Positions 7,716-15,529 of a DNA stretch of 52,944 bases are shown here, piece by piece. The position numbers and the translations under genes were made by a program. The DNA is from Minisyncoccota bacterium (lineage in GTDB: Bacteria > Patescibacteriota > Minisyncoccia > Phycocordibacterales > UBA918), in contig CALJTT010000005.1 of NCBI GenBank assembly GCA_937975855.1, positions 1 to 52,944 on the forward strand, read 5' to 3'. The notes below the pieces were generated by a model that was not told where the DNA came from, searched no databases, and saw only the letters and a list, made by a program, of their open reading frames with translations. Each line of letters opens with the position of its first letter. The stretch's first letter is position 1.

Positions 7716-8564
7716 TTAATCAGCGTACAACCCAAGTGTCGCCAACACTCCGGCCCAGTTTTTTGTCCACTCGATCAGATCGCGAGTTTCTAGTTCTACT
7801 GTTACAGCAGGGATGCCTATACTCGCCAGCCATCCCTCGGCGTCACCAGTGATTGGGTATGCGGTCCAGAGGCCGGCTGCTTCATACCCGGCGGCTGTGG
7901 CGTAGGTGTTCATGATAGTCTCTGTGCCTGGCAAGACGCCTGCTCCACATTCGCTGGTGAACACCGCTCCACCCTTGCTGTGCCAGAACACGACACCTTC
8001 AGGAGTGTTTGCAAGAACGTAGTCACGTAGTGCTGCTGCCTCTGGTTCGGAAAATGCTGATGCGCCGGCACTGACAGTCTGCCCGAGCCAGGTGCTGGTC
8101 GCCGCCCATCGACAATCAAAGTTACGGTTCAGGTCGATGTCGTTGCCGTTAAACCGACGAGCTTGTTTACTGGCCTGTGCTGGTTGTGCGTAGCCGTCGG
8201 GGTTGAGATTTGGGATGATGTGGACGGTGACGTTTTCCGGAATGACCATCTGGTTGATCTGAAATTCTTCGATCACGCCCTCAGCCAGTCTGACAGTGTT
8301 TTCCTCATAGCCGCCGTGGATACCACCAACGAACAGCACGTCATTTTCTCCGTTGCCAAATGTGTGGGCAGTGATGTCACGTCCTGCAACTGATTTTCCA
8401 ATAACTGAAACAGTCGAAGTTGGAACTACTACAACCGGTGTTTCTATTACCATAGCTGGTTCGGGCTGTGGTACCGGGGCTGCCGGTACTGGCCAGTACG
8501 CCCAAACGGCGAGGAGCACTACTCCTAATGTCAGTAGTGCTCCAAAAATAGTCGCCTTATTCAT
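7716..8564 (-). CDS. M14-type zinc carboxypeptidase, membrane anchored
   Basis: An N-terminal hydrophobic anchor (about 5-24) is followed by a Pro-rich linker and an M14 fold. Candidate zinc ligands are H83 and E87 in GGIHGGYEENT and H195 in VVFWHSKGG. NPDGY, DIDLNRNFDCRW (substrate-binding Asn-Arg) and the catalytic Glu near 257 (AVTVELETRD) are present. The family removes C-terminal residues from peptides or trims peptidoglycan stem peptides. With an outward-facing anchor, cell-wall or nutrient peptides are the likely substrates. Its start lies 6 bp after the stop of the next gene upstream, so it is second in a two-gene operon with a diverged paralogue. Confidence 0.88.
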   Translation of the reverse strand: MNKATIFGALLTLGVVLLAVWAYWPVPAAPVPQPEPAMVIETPVVVVPTSTVSVIGKSVAGRDITAHTFGNGENDVLFVGGIHGGYEENTVRLAEGVIEEFQINQMVIPENVTVHIIPNLNPDGYAQPAQASKQARRFNGNDIDLNRNFDCRWAATSTWLGQTVSAGASAFSEPEAAALRDYVLANTPEGVVFWHSKGGAVFTSECGAGVLPGTETIMNTYATAAGYEAAGLWTAYPITGDAEGWLASIGIPAVTVELETRDLIEWTKNWAGVLATLGLYAD

Positions 8565-8570
8565 ACTGGT

Positions 8571-9467
8571 CTAGTTGGCTGAAAGAAGTTCTAGTACAGC
8601 CTTCACACCAGCTTCGTTCTTGTTCCATTCAGTACTTTCTCGATCAGACAGAAGAACGCTGATAGCAGGGATACCCTCTTCAGCCAACCAGTTGGTCATG
8701 TCTCCGTTGATTTGGTACGCGTCGAACTCTGCCTCGACTGGGTAGCCAGCAGATGCTGCAAAGGTGGCCGCAAGTTCAGCAGACGCTTTGCTCGGTGCAC
8801 CTTCACATGCGCTTGGGTACACCTTGCCTTCTGCTGCGAACCAGACTACTGCTCCGACAACGTTCACTTCGGCTACGTAGTCACGCAGTGCTGCTGCTTC
8901 TGGTTCTGAGTAAGCCGCGCTTCCTCCACTCACAGTCTGGTCACGCCACTTACTGCTTGCTGCCCAGTCGCAACCAAAGTTACGATTAAGGTCAACGTCG
9001 TTTGCGTTGAATCGGCTGCCGCTAGCGAGTCCGTCAGGGTTCATGACTGGAATCACTGTCACACGCATTCCTTCTGGCACAGCTTCTTCATTTTTTGTTA
9101 GGTAGTCAATTAACTCTTCCCCTAGTGCTACAGTGTTGGCAGAGTCTGCGCCGTGCACACCAGTGATAAATAGAACTTCATTTGTTCCATTACCAAAGTG
9201 ATGAGCAGTTAGTTCAGTTTCGTTTACTGAGCTACCGATTTTCATTTCACTAGCGTAAGTCATAGTGTCTTCTGTGCTACTTGCCAGTAGTTCGTCCAAT
9301 GGCTGTGCGCCGTCGCCAATTCCGCCATCTGGCTCTACCGGTATGGTTTCAACTGGTGGCAGGTCGTTATTTATGGTTTGACCCTCTCCACTTCCGCTCA
9401 ACATATAAGCGCCAACGCCGAGTGCTAGTAGGATTAATAATGCCAAAATAAGGTGTGTTGTTTTCAT
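8571..9467 (-). CDS. M14 carboxypeptidase paralogue lacking catalytic residues
   Basis: I start at 9467 (MKTTHLILALLILLALGVGA, a signal anchor); the ORF could extend to 9506, but TACAAT sits 9 nt before the 9467 ATG. The protein aligns with its downstream neighbour throughout: GVHGADSANTV, NPDG, DVDLNRNFGCDWAA, SEPEAAALRDYV. Key positions have changed. The ligand Glu is Ser (H105-G-A-D-S), the second His is Ala (VVWFAAEG), and the catalytic Glu is Leu (AISVLLSDRE). The Asn-Arg substrate motif and both Cys are retained. This suggests a non-catalytic binding protein or regulator of the active copy made by tandem duplication. First gene of the operon. Confidence 0.82.
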   Translation of the reverse strand: MKTTHLILALLILLALGVGAYMLSGSGEGQTINNDLPPVETIPVEPDGGIGDGAQPLDELLASSTEDTMTYASEMKIGSSVNETELTAHHFGNGTNEVLFITGVHGADSANTVALGEELIDYLTKNEEAVPEGMRVTVIPVMNPDGLASGSRFNANDVDLNRNFGCDWAASSKWRDQTVSGGSAAYSEPEAAALRDYVAEVNVVGAVVWFAAEGKVYPSACEGAPSKASAELAATFAASAGYPVEAEFDAYQINGDMTNWLAEEGIPAISVLLSDRESTEWNKNEAGVKAVLELLSAN

Positions 9468-9577
9468 ATGATAGGTATTGTACGTAAGACGCAGCGATTT
9501 GGCCACCTTGTCACACTTTTTGCTTGCTAGGATGGCTTTTGCCAGTATAGTAATAATATAATTTTAGATATTCACTT

Positions 9578-9880
9578 ATGGCTATTTTACTTAAAAACTT
9601 GCTCGCCTCTCTATTACTAGCTTTCGTTATGGGAATGTTTGTGACAACAGTTCATGCAAATGAAGGAGGAGCTGGGGAATTTAATTTTCAGCAACACTTA
9701 GATAGCGAGGAGATCGAGAATACAAATACAAGTGTTGAAGAAGAAAATCATGATCACAGTTCGCACGACCATGGTTCAGACGAAGAGATAGCGAAACTCA
9801 AAGCACAGGTGCGAGTCCTGATGGAAAAATTAATTGAGTTGTTGACAGCTCAGTTGGCAAAGCAGAATGCTGGTCAGTAG
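9578..9880 (+). CDS. Secreted His-rich coiled-coil small protein
   Basis: The 100-residue precursor has a clear signal peptide (MAILLKNLLASLLLAFVMG to VHA, cleavage probably after residue 27). An acidic region follows, then a His/Asp/Ser cluster (HDHSSHDHG, about 58-66) and a C-terminal amphipathic helix (IAKLKAQVRVLMEKLIELL). The histidine cluster suggests zinc, copper or nickel binding outside the membrane, but no named family fits. TATAAT near 9560 gives a short leader without an SD. It converges on the clp gene and shares a bidirectional terminator with it. Confidence 0.72.
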   Translation: MAILLKNLLASLLLAFVMGMFVTTVHANEGGAGEFNFQQHLDSEEIENTNTSVEEENHDHSSHDHGSDEEIAKLKAQVRVLMEKLIELLTAQLAKQNAGQ

Positions 9881-9888
9881 TTGCGCAG

Positions 9889-9929
9889 AACAAAAAGAAC
9901 GGCGGCCGATGGCCGCCGTTCTTTTTGTT
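9889..9929. terminator. Bidirectional terminator between convergent genes
   Basis: A perfect 19-bp inverted repeat, including GGCGGCC/GGCCGCC with loop GAT, lies between the His-rich gene and clp. Confidence 0.9.
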
Positions 9930-9934
9930 TGTCT

Positions 9935-12376
9935 CTATACTGATGCCAGTTCTACGTCTGCACTAGTCAGGTTTATCGTGCCTCCCTTTTGGATTGCTCC
10001 GGCGATGATCTTGCTAGCGACTGCTTCTTCGATTACATCTTGGATGACACGTTGCATCGGGCGAGCACCGAATTCTGGGTGGTAGCCTCGCTCGACTAGT
10101 ATCTGCAATAGTTCGTCCGAGACTTGCAGTTCGTAGCCTTGATCTTTAACTCGTTCATATAGTCCCTTCAACATCATGCCGGCGACCTGGAATTGTTCGC
10201 CGCGGTTAAGTGGTTCAAATATAATAGTGCTGTCAAACCGGTTGATAAGCTCGGGTCGGTAGATGCCGTCACGGATTATCTTTTGGATGATCTCGTCGTT
10301 TAGGTGGTCTAGTTCTTTTCGGTTTTGGACTGTTTCGAGGATGAGCTTGCTACCGGCGTTACTGGTTGCAATGATGATGCAGTTACGTGCGTTGATTACT
10401 TGTCCTCGACCGTCGGTGAATTTTCCTTCGTCTAGTACCTGCAGAAAGATGTCGTGTACCGGCTGGGCGGCTTTCTCAAACTCGTCGAGCAGAACCACGC
10501 TGTACGGATGCTCACGCATGAGTGAAGGTAATACCCCAGCGTGTTCGCTGGTTCCAACTAGACGTTCGACCGCGTCGACACCGCTGTACTCCGACATGTC
10601 GAGTCGGCGCAATGTATGTTCCCCACCAAAGAAAACTGTTGCCAACGCTTTAGCCGTCTCGGTCTTCCCTACACCAGTTGGCCCAAGGAACAGGAATGAC
10701 CCAATTGGCTTTTCGCTTGACTGAATCCCGGCCCGCGCCCGGCGCATTGTGCCGGCGATGGCGTTCAGGGCATTTTGCTGGCCAATGACTAGTCGGTGCA
10801 AGTTGTCCTCTAGGTGCATCAGCTGGTCTCGCTCTTCTTCACCGATTGGGCCGGCTGGCATGCCGGTACGTTCGTTGATGACCTCGTAGACTAGATCCTC
10901 GGTGACTACACTTACACCGTTGCCGGTAGCTTTGCTATTAACACCAAGCAAGAGAGAGATCGCCTTGTCAGGCATGACTCCCTCAACGATGTAACGGTCG
11001 GCTGCCTCGGCGACTGCAACTAGTGCCCCGTAGGTAATAAGCGAGTTATTTTTTCGTTCTTCTTGCAGTGCGATTTTCTGTAGGACTCGAACGGTGGCAC
11101 TTCGGTCAGGGGTTTCGATTAATACTTCGGAGAAACGCCGTACAAACCCACCAAGAGTCTCGAGGTGCGAGTGGTACGCGCTGGGAGTATCAGTTGCGAT
11201 AAAGTGAATGTTCTGTAGTCCCAAATACTGGTCGATCAGTTCTGGCACGTACACGCCCAACGCTTCGGCTTCTTTAATAAACGTACTGAGGTTTTCGATC
11301 ACCACAATGATGTGGCCAGCCCTGGTCGCCTCGTCGAACATAGTGAGTAGTGTTAGCTCGAGTGATTGCTTGTCTTTGTGCGCAGCGAACAAGCGATTGG
11401 TGTCTAGTACATATATATGTTCGCCGGTTAGTGAGTCGATTGATTGGCCGCTTTTCATTCGGCGCGCGACCTCCATCACCAGGTCGATTTTTCCAACGCC
11501 GGCTTCACCAACAATTAAGACGTTGCTGGCTTTGCCTTGGGCCAGGATGCCCTCGATCTTCTCCACCTTTTCTGCGGCAAAAGCGCTGTCGCGGGTAAGA
11601 GTAGAAAAAACCGCGCTGGTGCGAATGTCCCGAGAGAACTTCTTTAGTTGATATGCAATACCGTAAGACAGCTCGGTACCGACGCCTTCAGTTTTAGACA
11701 AGTTGTCACGACTCCACCACCGGGAAAATCTTTTATTCTCGTGATAAGTTCCCACTACCCAACGTAGCGACCCCAGGAATATTTCTTCACGAATGCCGTG
11801 CTGTTTTAACATCTCTGCAAAGGCAACGTCGTTTTGCAGGATGTATTTTCCGAGTCCGATCAAACTAAAGACTTCCTCTTCTGGCAGTGCCACCATCGCC
11901 GCGGTGATCTGTTGTCGCGGGTTGGTTAAATAGTTTTGGATTGACTCTAGCGGCACGTTCGATCGCAACAGAACCGTCTGACCAAAAGTCGATGTAGCAA
12001 AAGCGTGCGCGATGTCGTCTTCTTTCTTGAGAATCGTTCGGGCGACTTCGTATGTCACGCCGCTGATCGGACGCTCTTCGATCCCGAGGATAGAAGTTAA
12101 CCCTTTGAAGTAGTAGCTGTTGTGATAACACTTGGCCAAAAACGCGTCGAGCCATAGCGCTAATCCCATCAGTGAAATTCCGGCTGCGACGTTGCGATAT
12201 TCAGTCAGGCCCGGTACGAGTGTCGGTGCAAAAAAGGATACAGCTGTAGCAACAGTGCCAAGCAAGAAAGCAAAAAATCCTAGGTGCCGCAGCCGATCGA
12301 GAGCGCGCCGGCTGACGAGCCTTTCCAGCGCCACTGCTGGCTGATATTGTCTGATGTCGTCTTGCAGGGTTTTCAT
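9935..12376 (-). CDS. Membrane-anchored Clp-family AAA+ ATPase
   Basis: The 813-residue protein has two N-terminal membrane helices (about 33-54 and 62-81), an alpha-helical region resembling a Clp N domain (about 105-215) and two AAA modules. The second module is intact: Walker A GPTGVGKT (565-572), Walker B VVLLDE (about 627-632), and sensor-type TSNAGS. The first is eroded: Walker A reads GEAGVGKI (290-297, no Thr/Ser after Lys) and the Walker B position reads IIVVIEN. ATP hydrolysis is therefore expected mainly in the second ring. ClpA/B/C relatives unfold proteins; anchoring implies membrane or envelope clients. No clpP lies nearby. Its start overlaps the stop of the upstream membrane-protein gene by ATGA, so the two are coupled. 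Confidence 0.88.
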   Translation of the reverse strand: MKTLQDDIRQYQPAVALERLVSRRALDRLRHLGFFAFLLGTVATAVSFFAPTLVPGLTEYRNVAAGISLMGLALWLDAFLAKCYHNSYYFKGLTSILGIEERPISGVTYEVARTILKKEDDIAHAFATSTFGQTVLLRSNVPLESIQNYLTNPRQQITAAMVALPEEEVFSLIGLGKYILQNDVAFAEMLKQHGIREEIFLGSLRWVVGTYHENKRFSRWWSRDNLSKTEGVGTELSYGIAYQLKKFSRDIRTSAVFSTLTRDSAFAAEKVEKIEGILAQGKASNVLIVGEAGVGKIDLVMEVARRMKSGQSIDSLTGEHIYVLDTNRLFAAHKDKQSLELTLLTMFDEATRAGHIIVVIENLSTFIKEAEALGVYVPELIDQYLGLQNIHFIATDTPSAYHSHLETLGGFVRRFSEVLIETPDRSATVRVLQKIALQEERKNNSLITYGALVAVAEAADRYIVEGVMPDKAISLLLGVNSKATGNGVSVVTEDLVYEVINERTGMPAGPIGEEERDQLMHLEDNLHRLVIGQQNALNAIAGTMRRARAGIQSSEKPIGSFLFLGPTGVGKTETAKALATVFFGGEHTLRRLDMSEYSGVDAVERLVGTSEHAGVLPSLMREHPYSVVLLDEFEKAAQPVHDIFLQVLDEGKFTDGRGQVINARNCIIIATSNAGSKLILETVQNRKELDHLNDEIIQKIIRDGIYRPELINRFDSTIIFEPLNRGEQFQVAGMMLKGLYERVKDQGYELQVSDELLQILVERGYHPEFGARPMQRVIQDVIEEAVASKIIAGAIQKGGTINLTSADVELASV

Positions 12377-12768
12377 ATGGTGATTAAAAACAAACTAAGA
12401 CTGCCTCCGACCAGGCCAATGATAATAACGGGCAGTAATATCCAAGTGATGTAAATGAGCATCCCCACACAGAATGTGACCAACAGCGCGACTAGTCCTA
12501 TTAGTATGAGTACTGTCCGCACAATCGCCCCAATAACTCGTGACAGTATATTGATGACAACAAAGCCAGCCAGGTCTTCAAAATTCCAGGTGTTGCCGCG
12601 ACCCTCAGTCACTCGTTTGAACGGCGCAAACCACGACCGCATCAGTTGTGGAATAGAAAAGAAGTGAACGACAAACCAAAGATAGTTGCGCCACACACCA
12701 CCGATCTCCCGCCAGGCCCGAGTATAGTGCCAAACAAAGTAGTCGTATATGATGAGTGGGAGGAACAT
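12373..12768 (-). CDS. Small multi-span membrane protein coupled to the Clp ATPase
   Basis: The protein has 131 residues with a Trp/Phe-rich amphipathic N-terminus (FVWHYTRAWREIGGVWRNYLWFVVHFF). Two strong C-terminal membrane helices follow at about 80-103 and 105-128. No named family. TATACT ends 7 nt before the ATG at 12768, so the mRNA is predicted to be leaderless. It is the first gene of a two-gene operon: its TGA overlaps the Clp ATG as ATGA. Co-translation with a membrane-anchored unfoldase suggests a membrane partner or adaptor; this is inference. Confidence 0.75.
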   Translation of the reverse strand: MFLPLIIYDYFVWHYTRAWREIGGVWRNYLWFVVHFFSIPQLMRSWFAPFKRVTEGRGNTWNFEDLAGFVVINILSRVIGAIVRTVLILIGLVALLVTFCVGMLIYITWILLPVIIIGLVGGSLSLFLITI

Positions 12769-12784
12769 TACAAATAGTATATCA

Positions 12785-12880
12785 AATAAAAAGACCGCGG
12801 CTTACCACGGACTTTCCTCTCCTGAGAACTGGTGTCGCAGTTCTCGGGCGTGCATAGCTCTTCTCGGCTATATCTTTTTT
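12785..12880. other. Compact structured intergenic stretch with opposed terminators
   Basis: Three hairpins fill the gap: CCGCGG/CCACGG (12795-12810) with a U tail on the minus strand, CTGAGAACTG/CAGTTCTCGG (12822-12847), and ATAGC/GCTAT (12854-12871) followed by a T run on the plus strand. It may terminate the 12904-13500 transcript or be a short RNA of about 95 nt. The minus strand contains GAGGAAAGTCC, the core of RNase P RNA region CR-I, but nothing else of that RNA. Confidence 0.4.
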
Positions 12881-12903
12881 GTTGATTTTTGTTTTGCCTG
12901 CTC

Positions 12904-13500
12904 CTAATCCTTTTTTGTTCGGGCACTTTCCTCCTTCAATTCTTCAGTAGAGAATGTTGTGAGACCAACAATGACTAGGATCACAAATATGATCCACAAT
13001 AGCCAGCTGGTTCTGGTATAGGTTCGTGTAGCCGAGAAGCTTTCGAGCGAGCCTTCGATTTTCGAACTAAACGTTAGACTTCTCCAGGACGGATGCTTTA
13101 AGGCGAAGTCGGTGTTGTTTACGGCCCAGGTTGTCGTCCAGCCACCGTCCTCGTCTCTTTCATGGTTGAGTTTTGTAGCGTAGGAAACCCTGATGACAGG
13201 ATCCTCGGCTTGTTCTTTGCATGTACGCGTTTTTTTATCACGTTTCAAGCAGAGCAACATCTGTTTAACACCTACGTGTACGACGCGACCATCTACAGAG
13301 AGTTGTTTTATTTTCGCCACCGTCACGTTTTGGCTGGTTCCATGACTTGAAGTCAGCCAGTTTACTTTAGTTTTTTCGTAGTTCTCCGGTTTCCAGAAAT
13401 CCTCACTGATATCATGTGGAGGTGTGGCACGAAAATTAGAGATTGCTACAACCGCCGCTAAAGAAAGAAAAAAACAACCGAAAATTTTTGAAAGTGACAT
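12904..13500 (-). CDS. Bitopic envelope protein, 198 residues
   Basis: A hydrophobic N-terminal helix (about 5-22, IFGCFFLSLAAVVAISNF), an extracytoplasmic domain of about 140 residues and a C-terminal membrane helix (about 167-185, WLLWIIFVILVIVGLTTF) are visible. The tail is charged and cytoplasmic. The middle domain has two Cys (84, 94) spaced to allow a disulphide. It resembles DUF3592-like two-helix proteins in layout only; I do not assign it. The start is fixed by AAGGGGG 6 nt upstream of the ATG, one of the few strong SDs among the envelope genes. Confidence 0.7.
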   Translation of the reverse strand: MSLSKIFGCFFLSLAAVVAISNFRATPPHDISEDFWKPENYEKTKVNWLTSSHGTSQNVTVAKIKQLSVDGRVVHVGVKQMLLCLKRDKKTRTCKEQAEDPVIRVSYATKLNHERDEDGGWTTTWAVNNTDFALKHPSWRSLTFSSKIEGSLESFSATRTYTRTSWLLWIIFVILVIVGLTTFSTEELKEESARTKKD

Positions 13501-13589
13501 TCTATGCCCCCTTAGATAAAAACAAAACGATCCAACCGCGCCGGATCTTCTATGTTTGTTATAGCGGTTGCATTTTTGTTTGTCAATGA

Positions 13590-13630
13590 AAAGAAAACCG
13601 GCGCGCCCTTAGGCTACGCCGGTTTTCTTT
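13590..13630 (-). terminator. Terminator of cspA
   Basis: AAAGAAAACCGGCG pairs perfectly with CGCCGGTTTTCTTT, 12 bp past the cspA stop. Confidence 0.88.
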
Positions 13631-13642
13631 AACTCTTACAGC

Positions 13643-13900
13643 TTACGCTGCTGCCTCTTCGGCTGGAGCGTCGTCGTTTGCTGCGTCATCTGCTGGTGCA
13701 GCGGCTGCTTTTGTTACGTTGGCTGCAGCTGGTCCTTTCGGTCCTTCTTCGATGTCGAAAGTCACTGTGTCGCCTTCGTTGATTTCGTCAAAGCCTTCGC
13801 CTTGAACTGAAGTTGCGTGAAAGAATACGTCCTTTTCACCTTCTTCTGGTTTGATAAATCCGAAACCTTGGTCTCGCTTGCTGATGATTGTTCCTCGCAT
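13643..13900 (-). CDS. cspA: Cold-shock domain protein
   Basis: Residues 1-65 form a cold-shock domain with RNP1 (GFGFIKP) and RNP2 (VFFHATS) and the conserved GDTVTFDIEEGPKGPAAANV. These small beta barrels bind single-stranded RNA or DNA and act as RNA chaperones. Unlike canonical CspA of about 70 residues, this one carries an Ala/Asp/Glu-rich acidic tail (about 66-85), probably disordered. It is monocistronic with its own terminator. A leader up to about 13980 is AT rich and has no SD. Confidence 0.93.
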   Translation of the reverse strand: MRGTIISKRDQGFGFIKPEEGEKDVFFHATSVQGEGFDEINEGDTVTFDIEEGPKGPAAANVTKAAAAPADDAANDDAPAEEAAA

Positions 13901-14013
13901 GTTGTTCTTTTTATGTTTTTATAAACAAAACGTCACTTCTCCTCTCTAGTGGTGGATTGGTTTTAGCAATGCTTTGTTATTGGTAGTAAACCACAGTGGG
14001 AATAGTTTGCAAG

Positions 14014-14655
14014 CTAAAATTTCGTTGTTTCGTCGTTTAGCAACGGCACGAACTCGATTCCCGCTTCGTCTAACTGACCAGCAAACAGTCCGTGAGTCAG
14101 TGCTATTCCTGCTTCACTTAACACTGCATCGTGTATGGGAAAAGCTTTCTCAGGTTTTACTTCTTTGGCGTAGCGAATGGCGTCGCTAGCTTTGCACCAC
14201 GGCCCGGCCACTGGCAGTGCTAGAACCCGAACGGGTTTTTCTGGGTTTGTGTATGCGTCGCCTGGGTAGAACAGTTCGTTGTTTATAAAGTAGCCTGTGT
14301 TTTGCACTATCCCGTACTCGTCAATGATCTCGACATGTTCACCGTCGAATGCTTCGATGGCGATTCCTTCATGGTCGGCTGTATCGCGACCTTCGACGAC
14401 TGTAAACGTGACACCAAGATCAGTCAGAACCTTCCCGACACTGGTATTTGTCATGACGATAGCGTTAGGATTTTTCTCAAGCATTGCTTGTAGTGACTCA
14501 CTGTGTAAATGATCAGCGTGTTCGTGGGTGATGAGAATCAGGTCGATGTTCTCAACCTCGTTTTGACTGGTACTGAACTTGCCCGGGTCAGTAAGGATCC
14601 GCTTCCCAGCTACTTCGACCAGTAGGCAGCATTGTCCGTATTTGGTGATTTGCAT
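14014..14655 (-). CDS. MBL-fold metallohydrolase (UlaG-like)
   Basis: The 213-residue protein has the metallo-beta-lactamase signature THEHADHLH (about 43-51), an early Asp in RILTDPG, NNELFYPGDAY, and a late metal-ligand His in FPIHDAV. The simple GQCCLLVEVAGKRILTDPG start and short length resemble the UlaG/YtnP branch, but the substrate is unknown. It is the last gene of a minus-strand run, 12 bp after the VOC gene, so co-transcription is likely. The fold assignment is secure and the specific reaction is not. Confidence 0.85.
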   Translation of the reverse strand: MQITKYGQCCLLVEVAGKRILTDPGKFSTSQNEVENIDLILITHEHADHLHSESLQAMLEKNPNAIVMTNTSVGKVLTDLGVTFTVVEGRDTADHEGIAIEAFDGEHVEIIDEYGIVQNTGYFINNELFYPGDAYTNPEKPVRVLALPVAGPWCKASDAIRYAKEVKPEKAFPIHDAVLSEAGIALTHGLFAGQLDEAGIEFVPLLNDETTKF

Positions 14656-14667
14656 AATTTAAATTTA

Positions 14668-15024
14668 CTACTTATCAGACCACACCGCTAACTCGTTCCC
14701 ACTCGGGTCGGTGAAATGAAAACGGCGGCCGCCGGGAAAGGAAAAGATTTCGTTGACGATTGTACCGCCTGCTGTGCGGACGCTGGCTTCGCTCTCTGCC
14801 AGATCGTCGGCATATAGGATTGGGGTTGTGCTCCCCTTTAAGACTTCACCAATATAAAATCCGCCGTCGATGTGGTCACCTTTGAAGTCGATGTAGGACA
14901 GTTTGTCACCGTCAAAGTAGTCAGTGAATTTCCAATCGAAAGCTTTTGAATAAAAGTCTTTGATCGAGTCAAAGTCCGTACAGGCAAATTCGATGTACTG
15001 GATCTGTTGGTTGATGAGTTTCAT
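14668..15024 (-). CDS. VOC-superfamily (glyoxalase/bleomycin-resistance fold) protein
   Basis: The 118 residues fit a single VOC module of two beta-alpha-beta-beta-beta units. IEFACTDFDSIKDFYSKAFDWKF starts the first, ILYADDLAESEASVRTAGG starts the second, and RFHFTDPSGNELAVWSD is the classic C-terminal strand with metal-ligand Glu. VOC proteins range from glyoxalase I to antibiotic-binding proteins; the activity cannot be told from sequence. It sits between a NUDIX gene (25 bp upstream) and the MBL gene (12 bp downstream), probably in one operon. Confidence 0.88.
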   Translation of the reverse strand: MKLINQQIQYIEFACTDFDSIKDFYSKAFDWKFTDYFDGDKLSYIDFKGDHIDGGFYIGEVLKGSTTPILYADDLAESEASVRTAGGTIVNEIFSFPGGRRFHFTDPSGNELAVWSDK

Positions 15025-15049
15025 ATAGATAGATTACGATTTAACAAAC

Positions 15050-15490
15050 TTACTTTTGGTGACGCGCTGGGTCGAATTGCTCAAGTAGCAGCTCGACATT
15101 TGGAAATAATTTGAACTGATCAGCGTTGTCTTTACCTAGCCAGTCGATCGCGATGCATTCGTCTGACGGCGTGAAGTCAAGATGTTCGAGAATGGTCTCA
15201 TAACAAACATTTGATCCCCATTTGGGCTTGTATCTGATCAAGATGTCACCGGCTACAAAATAAGAAGGATGGTCGGCAATCCAGCTGGCCTGCAGTCCCA
15301 TCTCTTCCTGTAGCTCTCGTTGTAATTCGTCAGCGGGCTTGGCTCCCCAGTCCAATCCTCCCCCGGGCAAGTCCCACATGTCCGTGTCTTCGTTGCGAGC
15401 AACTAAAAACTTGTCACGCGTTTCGTTCAACACTAACGCCTTGACGCTGATGCGATAAAAGCATTCCGGCACCTCAGTAATATTATTCAT
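15050..15490 (-). CDS. NUDIX hydrolase
   Basis: The 146-residue protein contains a NUDIX box, GLDWGAKPADELQRELQEEM, at about residues 45-64. The core REL-x-EE-x-GL is intact, but the first Glu of the consensus (Gx5E) is Lys. The metal-binding glutamates of the REUxEE core remain, so activity is plausible. NUDIX enzymes hydrolyse nucleoside diphosphates linked to another moiety. It lies between the broken phosphatase gene and the VOC gene on the same strand. It is one of three NUDIX genes in 2.7 kb. Confidence 0.87.
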   Translation of the reverse strand: MNNITEVPECFYRISVKALVLNETRDKFLVARNEDTDMWDLPGGGLDWGAKPADELQRELQEEMGLQASWIADHPSYFVAGDILIRYKPKWGSNVCYETILEHLDFTPSDECIAIDWLGKDNADQFKLFPNVELLLEQFDPARHQK

Positions 15491-15529
15491 ATGTTCAGCC
15501 TACCGCATCAACATAATCGCGGCAATTGG

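Noticed and set aside
12785-12880. GAGGAAAGTCC on the minus strand, as in RNase P RNA region CR-I
   Set aside because: Only this 11-mer matches. No P-stem framework or CR-V follows, a terminator ends the stretch at once, and a protein gene occupies the place where the rest would be.
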